Of a stretch of DNA of 11,543 nucleotides, positions 1-5,389 are shown one piece after another. The notes below the pieces were generated by a model. The model was not told the DNA's origin, did not search any database, and saw only the letters and a program-made list of their open reading frames with translations. The stretch's first letter is position 1. Every line of letters starts with the position of its first letter. Source of the stretch: JBCBEX01 sp039177895. Its GTDB lineage: Bacteria; Bacteroidota; Rhodothermia; Rhodothermales; Rubricoccaceae. The stretch lies in the NCBI GenBank assembly GCA_039177895.1, contig JBCDFO010000128.1, forward strand, positions 1 through 11,543, written 5' to 3'. The position numbers and the translations under genes are program-made.

Positions 1-113
1 ACGAAAATCAGTCAGCGAGAAACAGAGAGGCGGCAGGGCGACCGAAAGATCACCCCGCCGTGCTGCGGAAGCGAAGAAGGGCCAGGATCGAGGAGTACGG
101 GAGCGCTCCACTT

Positions 114-148
114 TTCTGCCTTCATCCTTCTGCTTTCTGCCTTCTCAC
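114..148. repeat. Degenerate heptad tandem array (TTCTGCC family) at the 3' end of the SDR gene
   Basis: Five consecutive 7-base units read TTCTGCC, TTCATCC, TTCTGCT, TTCTGCC and TTCTCAC on the plus strand. The last unit contains the stop codon of the minus-strand SDR gene, so the mRNA carries a purine-rich GGCAGAA-type run directly after its stop. A related array (one identical unit, TTCTGCC) lies at the end of the S41 gene (5355-5389). The remaining 113 bases to the window edge hold no convincing gene; only a weak GGCGG/CCGCC inverted pair (29-33, 55-59) is visible. Confidence 0.75.
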
Positions 149-891
149 GCGGTCATCCCACCATCGACGGCGATCTGCGCACCGGTGACGTAGCTAGCCT
201 CGGGCGAGGCGAGGAAGGCGACGACGCTCGCGATCTCCTCGGCGGTGCCGTAGCGGCCGAGCGCCGTCGCGCCCGCCATCATACCCGCGGCTGGGTTCAC
301 GTCCGGGTCGCCGGGGTTCATCTCCGTGTCGATGGGACCGGGGTGGACCGTGTTGACGGTGATGCCCTTCTGGCCAAACTCCTTCGCCGCCGAGGCCGTG
401 ATGGCGCTGACGCCCGCCTTGGTGGCGCTGTAGATCGACGCGCCGGGGAAGCCGACGAAGGCGACGACGCTGCCGATGTTGATGATGCGACCGTTCTCAC
501 GGAGGTGCGGAGCCGCGGCGCGTGTGGTGGCGAAGACGCCGCGCACGTTCACGTCAATGCTCTGGTCGAAGTCAGCGTCGGAGAACTCGGCGATGGGGCC
601 CGTGCGGTAGACGCCCGCGTTGTTGACGAGGATGTCGAGCCCGCCGAAGCGCGCGACGACCTGCGCGACGAGGGTGCCCGCGGCGTCGGCGTTGGCGGCG
701 TTGGCCTGGAAGGCTGCGGCCGTGCCGCCTGCGGCTTCGATGGCCGCAACGACCTCGTTGGCGCGGTCGGGCGACGAATTGTAGGAGATTGCCACGGTTG
801 CGCCGTCGGCGGCGAGGCGCTGGGCGGTCGCGGCCCCGATGCCGCGGCTGCCGCCGGTGACGAGGGCGACTTTGCCAGAAAGGGAAGCCAT
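145..891 (-). CDS. SDR-family NAD(P)H-dependent oxidoreductase, BdcA/FabG-like (248 aa)
   Basis: A classical short-chain dehydrogenase/reductase of usual length (about 250 aa), expected to be a cytosolic carbonyl reductase or alcohol dehydrogenase. Visible motifs are the Rossmann glycine motif TGGSRGIG (12-19), NNAG (90-93), and the catalytic tetrad Asn115, Ser141, Tyr154, Lys158. The basic residue in the glycine motif favours NADPH (family knowledge). The substrate loop reads PGPIDTEMNP (184-193), which from memory resembles E. coli BdcA (QPGPIDTDANP), an SDR under the TetR regulator BdcR. A TetR gene lies 189 bp upstream on the same strand, and a perfect palindrome sits in this gene's promoter, so induction through that regulator is likely (inference). 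The ATG at 891 gives a normal SDR N-terminus; no Shine-Dalgarno is seen. A generic 3-oxoacyl-ACP reductase name would also fit. The substrate cannot be read from the sequence. Confidence 0.93.
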   Translation of the reverse strand: MASLSGKVALVTGGSRGIGAATAQRLAADGATVAISYNSSPDRANEVVAAIEAAGGTAAAFQANAANADAAGTLVAQVVARFGGLDILVNNAGVYRTGPIAEFSDADFDQSIDVNVRGVFATTRAAAPHLRENGRIINIGSVVAFVGFPGASIYSATKAGVSAITASAAKEFGQKGITVNTVHPGPIDTEMNPGDPDVNPAAGMMAGATALGRYGTAEEIASVVAFLASPEASYVTGAQIAVDGGMTA

Positions 892-934
892 GAGAGGAGT
901 GGGTTGGCTGAATGAAAAGCGTGATCGACTCGTT

Positions 935-968
935 CAAAACCGTATTGGAACGATTGTTCCAAAACAAA
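935..968 (-). promoter_or_regulatory. Candidate Bacteroidota-type promoter of the SDR gene
   Basis: On the minus strand a TTTG (965-968) is followed after 20 bases by TACGGTTTTG (935-944). This resembles the Bacteroidota -33 TTTG / -7 TAnnTTTG promoter with one extra base inside the -7 box. It ends 43 bases before the SDR start codon, leaving a plausible 5' UTR of about 35-40 nt. The spacer is almost wholly occupied by a perfect palindrome, which suits repression by steric exclusion of RNA polymerase. Confidence 0.55.
945..962. promoter_or_regulatory. Perfect palindromic operator TTGGAAC-N4-GTTCCAA, probable TetR-family binding site
   Basis: TTGGAAC (945-951), spacer GATT, GTTCCAA (956-962): seven perfect pairs, total length 18. 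It lies between the two promoter elements of the SDR gene. A further half-site-like GTTCAAAAC occurs at 932-940, echoing GTTCCAAAAC at 956-965. The core TGGAACGA recurs upstream of tetR at 1703-1710. Length and position match known TetR operators; which protein binds it is inference. Confidence 0.65.
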
Positions 969-1050
969 GCTGAGGAATTTCGAGCTACGGAGTCAACGGG
1001 CCCGAGCCACACCAATTTGGCTTGACGCACCGCGCCCTGCGCCGCACCTT

Positions 1051-1079
1051 CTCGACCCTCGACCCTCGACCCTCGACCC
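1051..1079 (-). repeat. Perfect heptad array forming a G-quadruplex motif just after the tetR stop
   Basis: Four exact copies of CTCGACC plus one base on the plus strand. Read on the tetR coding strand this is GGG-TCGA-GGG-TCGA-GGG-TCGA-GGG, a canonical G3N4 x4 quadruplex motif that begins one base after the TAG stop (1081-1083). G-runs fall at 1077-1079, 1070-1072, 1063-1065 and 1056-1058. It would lie in the 3' UTR of the tetR mRNA and might assist termination or transcript stability (inference). The perfection of the copies suggests recent expansion. Confidence 0.8.
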
Positions 1080-1080
1080 G

Positions 1081-1665
1081 CTAGCCGAGCAGCCGCATCG
1101 TCTGTTCCACCACATCGTCCAGAACGGCGCGGTCGGGACTGACGCGCGCCGTCACGCGGAGGCCGTAGACCGTGTTGGCGAAGACGCGCCCGAGGGCCTG
1201 CGCGTCGCGGTCGCTGGCAACCTCACCTGCGTCTTGGGCTAGCCTGACTCCGCGCTCGAACCGTGCCTGAAGCGCTTCGAGGCTGTCACGGACCCGCTGC
1301 GCGGTCTCGGGGTCGTGCGGGGCGCGCTCGGTCGTAGCGTTGACCACGAAGCATCCCAAGCAGTTCGCCACGGCATCACTCACGACGGCCCGCAGAAACG
1401 CCTCGATGGCCGCACGCGGCGACCCAGTCTCCTCGATCAACATCTGGAGTGGGTCCGTCTCCTGTGCGCCAGCTAGGCGATACCGATCGAGCGCGGCGAG
1501 GTAGAGCGCCTGCTTGCCGCCAAAGGTGTCGTAGAGGCTGCTGCGGCTCAGGCCGAGATGGTCCACGAGGTCCTGAATGGACACAGCCTCGTAGCCGCGG
1601 TCCCAGAAGAGGTCGGCGGCGCGGTCGAGGATGGCCGTTTCGTCGAAGGCTTTGGCGCGGGGCAT
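1081..1665 (-). CDS. TetR/AcrR-family transcriptional regulator with a CxxC ligand domain (194 aa)
   Basis: A dimeric one-domain-plus-HTH repressor by family. The N-terminal DNA-binding domain spans about residues 7-55: FDETAILDRAADLFWDRGYE, then the HTH VSIQDLVDHLGLSRSSLYDTFGGK, with the usual SLYDTF recognition-helix end. The C-terminal domain carries NCLGCFVVNATTERAPHDPE (101-120), a stretch typical of a large TetR subgroup. Cys102 and Cys105 form a C-x2-C pair that could sense oxidants or electrophiles (inference). The frame stays open to an ATG at 1821, but that extension is encoded by period-8 repeats and is not TetR sequence, so the ATG at 1665 is chosen. The gene lies between the ABC permease and the SDR gene, all on one strand. 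The likely target is the SDR promoter palindrome, plus autoregulation. It resembles BdcR/NemR-like regulators, but the inducer is unknown. Confidence 0.92.
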   Translation of the reverse strand: MPRAKAFDETAILDRAADLFWDRGYEAVSIQDLVDHLGLSRSSLYDTFGGKQALYLAALDRYRLAGAQETDPLQMLIEETGSPRAAIEAFLRAVVSDAVANCLGCFVVNATTERAPHDPETAQRVRDSLEALQARFERGVRLAQDAGEVASDRDAQALGRVFANTVYGLRVTARVSPDRAVLDDVVEQTMRLLG

Positions 1666-1690
1666 CGCAGGCGCAGGTAGGTCAGCAGCA

Positions 1691-1710
1691 TCGTTCGCGT
1701 TCTGGAACGA
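1691..1710. promoter_or_regulatory. Candidate tetR autoregulatory site sharing a half-site with the SDR operator
   Basis: CGTTC-TG-GAACG (1698-1709) is a 12-base inverted repeat 33 bp before the tetR start. An outer TCGTTC (1691-1696) also mirrors GAACGA (1705-1710). It shares the 8-mer TGGAACGA with the palindrome before the SDR gene, but the half-sites have the opposite polarity and a different spacing. It is therefore only a tentative second operator. Confidence 0.4.
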
Positions 1711-1740
1711 GCGATCCGCGCCTGTGTTGCGCCGCAGCCA

Positions 1741-1827
1741 GGTGTGGACGTGTCCAGGTATGAAGGTGTGAACGTAGTTGGCCTTCCCTACCTCCATACG
1801 TTCACACGTCCATACCTCCACACCGGT
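1741..1827. repeat. Period-8 tandem array folded into an inverted repeat
   Basis: The left arm reads as 8-base units GGTGTGGA, CGTGTCCA, GGTATGAA, GGTGTGAA, CGTAGTTG (1741-1780). The right arm reads CTACCTCC, ATACGTTC, ACACGTCC, ATACCTCC, ACACCGGT (1788-1827), which is the same octad family in reverse complement. GGTGTGGA at 1741-1748 is repeated exactly, inverted, at 1817-1824. The array begins 1 base after the permease stop and explains the false repetitive N-terminal extension of the TetR frame. Confidence 0.8.
1750..1823 (-). terminator. Long imperfect hairpin between ABC permease and tetR
   Basis: Positions 1750-1776 pair with 1797-1823 in a single register, 23 of 27 pairs matched. This includes an unbroken 11-bp core, GTGTGAACGTA (1766-1776) with TACGTTCACAC (1797-1807), around a 20-nt loop. 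It lies 6 bases beyond the permease stop, a natural place for a transcript end. No U-tract follows, so intrinsic termination is unproven; it may instead stabilise the permease mRNA or separate it from tetR. Confidence 0.5.
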
Positions 1828-1828
1828 C

Positions 1829-4540
1829 TCAATCCCGCCGCAGCGCGCGCGCCGGGTCGATCAGCGCCAGCCGGACGGTGTGGTAGCTCACCGTGCCCAT
1901 CGCCAAGAGGAGTACGACGATGGCCGGCCAGACGAAGAGCCCCACGCTCAGGTCAATGCGCGCGGCGTAGTCCTCCAGCCACGCACCCACGCCCCAGACC
2001 ATGAGCGGCACCGCGATCACGAGCGCCACGCCGACGAGCTTGCCGATGTCCGTGAAGAGCAGCCGCGCAATCTGGGCAGGCTTCGCACCGAGCACCTTGC
2101 GGACGCCCATCTCCTTCGTGCGCTGCCCCGCCGTGTACGCCGCGAGCCCGACGAGCCCCAGGCACGCCACCACCAGCGCGAAGCCCGCGAACACGCCGAA
2201 GAGCGTCCCGAAGCGCCGGTCGGCCTCGTAGAGTTGGTTGAACTGCTCGTCCACGAAGCGATACTCGAAGGGGTTGCCAGGAAACACCTCTTCAAAGGAG
2301 GCGCGCACACTGGCAATGGTGCCACCGAGGTCGTCCGAGGCCACGCGCAGCGTAAACCACGCGCCGCCGTGCCTCGGGAAGAAAAAGAAGGGCGCGATCT
2401 CCTCGTGCGCCGACGCCCAGTAGATGTTCTCGACGACCCCAACGATGGTGGCCTCGTTGTCCGAGCCCGCGCCGCCCATCAGGATGGTTTGGCCGATAGC
2501 GAGTTCGGGTGACGCAAACCCCAATTCATCAATGGCAGCGCGATTGAGCACGAGGTCGTTCTCGCCGAACGCCTCGCCGAAGTTGCGTCCGGCGACAAAC
2601 GTGAGGCCGTACACCTCCGCGAACTCAGCGTTGATCCACACGCCGGTGGCGTAGACTTCCTCGGTAGCAGGCGCGCCGCTGCGGAGAATGCTCGTCCCCC
2701 AGTTGTAGCCGTTGCCGGGCACGTTGTCCGACATCGCCACGCCCTGCACAGCGCTCTGCTGCTCAATGCGTTGCGCGAGGGCCTGCATCATCCCCGTGCG
2801 CGTGTTGACGCTATCCGTTTCCACGGCGCTCGGGCCGCTCACCAGCAGCAGCCGGTCCGCCTCGTAGCCGAGGTCGATGGTGCGGAGGTGCTGGACTTGC
2901 TGGTAGACGGCGTACGTCCCGATCAGGAGCGCCAGCGACGCGGCGAACTGGAACACCACGAGCGCCCGCCGCAGCCGGTCCTTCGAGAAGGCCGTGCCGA
3001 GGCCGTCCTTGAGCACCGTGATCGGGCGGAACGACGAGAGCACGAACGCCGGGTAGAGGCTTGCCAGGATCGAGCCAGCGGTCAGCACGAGGAGCGCCAC
3101 CGCCCAGAACGACGGCTGCGTCCAGATCGCGAACGTGATCTCGGTGCCCGCGAGCCGGTTGAGCACGGGCAGCCCGACCGCAGCAATCCCCATAGCGAGG
3201 GCCAGCGCGATCCCGTTCACGAGCGTCGCCTCGACGAGGAACTGGCTCACGAGCTGCCGCCGGAAGGCACCCGATGCCTTGCGCACCCCGACCTCGCGCG
3301 CACGCTCCATCGCCCGAGCCGTGGTAAGGTTGACGTAGTTCACCCACGCGATCACGAGGATGAAGAGGGCCACCAGCCCGAAGATCCGCAGCATGCCTAC
3401 GTCCCCGGTCGGGAACCAGCCGTTGGACTCCGTGAGGTAGGCGTCGGCGACGGGCAGAAAGACGTAGCGCATCTCGGTGCCGTTCTCCGCGAGGTCCTCG
3501 CCGTAGACCTCCATCGCGATATCGGTCGTCTTGGCCGCAGCCGCCTCTGCGCTCGCGTTCGGTGCCACGCTCGCGTAGGTCATGAAGTTGGTCCAGCCCC
3601 AGCCGTCGCTCTCGCTGTACTGCGAGTTCGTGGTGAGCAGGTCATGCAGGGGCAAGAGCATGTCTGCCTGGAAGTGCGTGTTGCCGGGCATGTCTGCGTA
3701 GACTCCGCCGACCGTGAAGTCGCGCCGCACCCAGGAGCGGATCTCGAGGGGTTCGCCGACCGGATTGGGTTGGTCGAAGTACTTCGCGGCCAAGGTCTCC
3801 GAGAGCCAGAGCGTGCCGGGCGTCCCGAACGAGGCCAGGTCGCCGTGGAGCACGTCCATGGCGAAATGGGACGCGAACGCCGAGTCCGCGTAGTAGGCGG
3901 GCTCCTCCTCACGGATGATGCGCCGCTCGCCGTTGTCATCGGTGAGGATGACCGTCATCGGGCCGTAGTTCGGATGAACGCGGAAGGCTGTCTCCACCTC
4001 CGGTACGGTCGCATTGATTTCGACCGCGAGCGCGAACGGCGAATGCTGCCCCTGCCCCGTCTCGCCATCGACGGTACGCTGGGCGTCGACACGGTAGAGT
4101 TGATCCGCATCGGGGTGGTGGCGGTCGTAGCTCCGCTCGAAGGCGACGTACTGGAAGATGAGCAGGCACACCGCCATCGCGAGGGCGAGCCCGCCGATGT
4201 TGAGGGCGGAGTAGGAGGGGCGTTTGCGAATGTGGCGGAGCGCGAGGCGGACGTAGGTGCCGAGCATGATCGAGCGGGTGAGAGAGCCGCGAAGGAGGAA
4301 CGAGGGAAGCGAGCGGATGAACTGGCCGACGTACCACCGCGTCGCCGCGCTAGAGCCGCTATCCAGGGCGCGGTCGGCGAAGCCCTCGGCGAAGTCGCCC
4401 AGGACGATCTCGCGGTCGGGTAGCGGCGCGAAGAGGGCCACGAGCCGCTCGGCCCAACGCGGGGGTTCCGCTGGTTGCCGATCAGGGGACGGTTGCCGAT
4501 CCGACGGCGGAAGCGGGTCGAGGTGGGGAGGCGTACTCAT
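1829..4540 (-). CDS. ABC transporter permease, double FtsX/MacB type with N-terminal prefix domain (903 aa)
   Basis: An inner-membrane subunit of a MacB/FtsX-type ABC system. These usually drive export or envelope remodelling rather than import. Order: a soluble PadR-associated prefix (about 28-90, LVALFAPLPDREIVLGDFAE); TM1 (112-134); a periplasmic MacB_PCD-like domain (135-380); FtsX domain 1 (385-515); another TM (526-546) and a second periplasmic domain; FtsX domain 2 (777-903). Each FtsX domain has the cytoplasmic motif E-x-G-V-R-K (416-421 and 810-815), which in this family contacts the ATPase. No ATPase gene lies in the window, so a partner elsewhere is expected. The ATG at 4540 is chosen because it lies 5 bp after the PadR stop; an ATG at 4600 would overlap padR by 55 bp. 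Co-transcription with padR is likely. The substrate is unknown. Confidence 0.9.
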   Translation of the reverse strand: MSTPPHLDPLPPSDRQPSPDRQPAEPPRWAERLVALFAPLPDREIVLGDFAEGFADRALDSGSSAATRWYVGQFIRSLPSFLLRGSLTRSIMLGTYVRLALRHIRKRPSYSALNIGGLALAMAVCLLIFQYVAFERSYDRHHPDADQLYRVDAQRTVDGETGQGQHSPFALAVEINATVPEVETAFRVHPNYGPMTVILTDDNGERRIIREEEPAYYADSAFASHFAMDVLHGDLASFGTPGTLWLSETLAAKYFDQPNPVGEPLEIRSWVRRDFTVGGVYADMPGNTHFQADMLLPLHDLLTTNSQYSESDGWGWTNFMTYASVAPNASAEAAAAKTTDIAMEVYGEDLAENGTEMRYVFLPVADAYLTESNGWFPTGDVGMLRIFGLVALFILVIAWVNYVNLTTARAMERAREVGVRKASGAFRRQLVSQFLVEATLVNGIALALAMGIAAVGLPVLNRLAGTEITFAIWTQPSFWAVALLVLTAGSILASLYPAFVLSSFRPITVLKDGLGTAFSKDRLRRALVVFQFAASLALLIGTYAVYQQVQHLRTIDLGYEADRLLLVSGPSAVETDSVNTRTGMMQALAQRIEQQSAVQGVAMSDNVPGNGYNWGTSILRSGAPATEEVYATGVWINAEFAEVYGLTFVAGRNFGEAFGENDLVLNRAAIDELGFASPELAIGQTILMGGAGSDNEATIVGVVENIYWASAHEEIAPFFFFPRHGGAWFTLRVASDDLGGTIASVRASFEEVFPGNPFEYRFVDEQFNQLYEADRRFGTLFGVFAGFALVVACLGLVGLAAYTAGQRTKEMGVRKVLGAKPAQIARLLFTDIGKLVGVALVIAVPLMVWGVGAWLEDYAARIDLSVGLFVWPAIVVLLLAMGTVSYHTVRLALIDPARALRRD

Positions 4541-4545
4541 CGGAG

Positions 4546-4887
4546 TCAGGAGAAGCTGAGACCGAGACGCTTCCAGGCCAGCTCTGGCAGCCGGGCCCAC
4601 ATCGCTTCGTGGAGGTCGCGGGCGGCGCGCAGTGCGGCGAACCCAGCCGACGTGACCCGATAGCGGCGGCGTGGGCGGCCCCGACGCTTGGCCGTCGGCG
4701 CACCCTCCTCCGTCTCCAGCAACCCCTTGCGGACGAGCCGGTCGAGCGGGACGTAGACGCCGCCCACGGAGTAGCGCCGCCCGGTGACGGCCTCGACCTC
4801 GGCGCGGATGTCGGCCCCGTAGGCGTCGTCGCCGAGGCGGCAGGCGGCGAGCAGCAGCATCTCTTCGGTGCGGGTAATGGTCTCCAT
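4546..4887 (-). CDS. PadR-family transcriptional regulator (113 aa)
   Basis: A small winged-helix repressor of typical PadR length. The domain fills the protein: EEMLLLAACRLGDDAYGADI (9-27, helix 1-2), then YSVGGVYVPLDRLVRKGLLE (39-58, recognition helix and wing entry), a basic wing KRRGRPRRRYRVTSAG (67-82), and a short C-terminal dimerisation helix (to 113). The frame stays open to 5061, but the first 58 residues have no PadR character, so the ATG at 4887 is chosen. It is followed after 5 bp by a permease with the prefix domain that habitually accompanies PadR genes, and probably controls that operon. Two copies of a candidate operator lie 29 and 93 bp upstream of the start. The ligand is unknown. 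The neighbourhood does not suggest phenolic-acid metabolism despite the family name. Confidence 0.9.
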   Translation of the reverse strand: METITRTEEMLLLAACRLGDDAYGADIRAEVEAVTGRRYSVGGVYVPLDRLVRKGLLETEEGAPTAKRRGRPRRRYRVTSAGFAALRAARDLHEAMWARLPELAWKRLGLSFS

Positions 4888-4915
4888 CCGGCTCAGGATT
4901 GCGTACGACGCGGGG

Positions 4916-4934
4916 TTTTCTCTAGGATGTAGAG
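4916..4934 (-). promoter_or_regulatory. padR upstream element copy A (CTCTAC-N5-AGAGAAAA)
   Basis: On the padR strand the site reads CTCTAC-ATCCT-AGAGAAAA and contains the dyad CTCTA-N5-TAGAG (4920-4934). It ends 29 bp before the padR start, where it would overlap the promoter or transcription start. It shares sequence and spacing with copy B. PadR proteins bind dyads and commonly autoregulate, so this is a candidate operator. Confidence 0.5.
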
Positions 4935-4979
4935 CAACGAGATGGGCGCGGCTACGGAGGCAACACCGGTGGGTTGCGC

Positions 4980-4998
4980 TTTTTTCTGCATCGTAGAG
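4980..4998 (-). promoter_or_regulatory. padR upstream element copy B (CTCTAC-N5-AGAAAAAA)
   Basis: Reads CTCTAC-GATGC-AGAAAAAA on the padR strand, matching copy A at 13 of 14 fixed positions with the same 5-base spacer. It lies 64 bp upstream of copy A in the same orientation, close to six helical turns. Symmetry here is different: TTTTTCT (4981-4987) mirrors AGAAAAA (4997-5003). Confidence 0.45.
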
Positions 4999-5129
4999 AA
5001 AAAGGTCGACGGACCGGGCAAGCGTTGCGCTCCCGTGCTGAGGGAGAGGCAGATACTGCAACCAGCCGTGCTACCAGCGCTGCTCTGCTATAGCGGTATT
5101 CAGTAGCGTTGAGAGGCCGCCGAAGGAGT

Positions 5130-5225
5130 TCTCCCCCTGGTCAGGGGGAGACAGAGGGGGTTGCCGACCGAAGCTCGATAATCGACCACCCCCAGCCCCT
5201 CCCCCGCGTTCGCGAGGGAGGGGAG
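5130..5225. repeat. Multi-hairpin REP-like intergenic element
   Basis: Three stem structures occur in 96 bp. A perfect 10-bp stem joins 5130-5139 and 5142-5151 (TCTCCCCCTG / CAGGGGGAGA). A perfect TCGAT-A-ATCGA palindrome (5175-5185) is flanked by GGGGGT (5156-5161) and ACCCCC (5188-5193), which pair. A 13-bp stem with one mismatch joins 5196-5208 and 5211-5223 (CCCCTCCC outer, CGCG inner). Compact nested inverted repeats between genes, without coding capacity, are typical of REP/BIME-like elements that recur in a genome. Copy number cannot be judged here. Confidence 0.65.
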
Positions 5226-5308
5226 CTATCAAGGTCTATGCATTCTGCTGTAAGCAGGCTCGCACACGTACGTTGGGAATCAACTCCTGGCGTTCTCTGA
5301 AGCCTCAA

Positions 5309-5328
5309 CGCCACCGAAATCGGAGGCG
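5309..5328 (-). terminator. Candidate terminator hairpin downstream of S41
   Basis: CGCC-A-CCGA-AA-TCGG-A-GGCG is an inverted repeat with one mismatch, 61 bases after the S41 stop in the transcription direction. No U-tract follows on the minus strand, so it is only a possible 3' end signal. Confidence 0.35.
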
Positions 5329-5354
5329 GTAGTCGACGTCTGGGCTGGGTCCAC

Positions 5355-5389
5355 TTCGCACTTCTCCCTTCAACCTTCTGCCCTCCGAC
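5355..5389. repeat. Degenerate heptad array (TTCTGCC family) at the 3' end of S41
   Basis: Units TTCGCAC, TTCTCCC, TTCAACC, TTCTGCC, CTCCGAC on the plus strand lead directly into the S41 stop codon (TAA, 5390-5392 on minus). The unit TTCTGCC is identical to that of the array at the SDR 3' end, and the orientation relative to the gene end is the same. Confidence 0.65.

Larger units (their letters stand above)
4888..5389. other. 502-bp intergenic region between S41 and padR
   Basis: No convincing gene; short frames here come from repeats. From the padR side it holds the padR control region (4888-5010); a stretch with a GCTATAGC palindrome (5087-5094) and no other recognisable signal; a multi-hairpin repeat element (5130-5225); a small CTGCT-GTA-AGCAG hairpin (5245-5257); a candidate S41 terminator hairpin (5309-5328); and a heptad array (5355-5389). 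Confidence 0.7.

Noticed and set aside
114..148. CRISPR-like array
   Set aside because: Units are 7 bp and contiguous with no spacers; no cas genes are present.
1666..1821. N-terminal extension of the TetR frame
   Set aside because: Its start is encoded by the period-8 repeat array and the stretch has no TetR homology; the ATG at 1665 gives the usual TetR start.
2771..4423. Long plus-strand open frame (550 codons) opposite the ABC permease
   Set aside because: Antisense to a well-supported FtsX permease; the product is Arg/His/Glu-rich with no domain, as expected from high-GC antisense frames.
1829..4540. Complete macrolide or lipoprotein export system (MacB)
   Set aside because: Only the permease is present; no ATPase, adaptor or outer-membrane partner lies in the window, so function and substrate cannot be assigned.
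4888..5061. N-terminal extension of the PadR frame
   Set aside because: 58 residues without PadR features covering the likely promoter and operator copies.
5109..5300. Small plus-strand open frame of 63 codons
   Set aside because: Entirely made of the multi-hairpin repeat and flanks; no coding signal.
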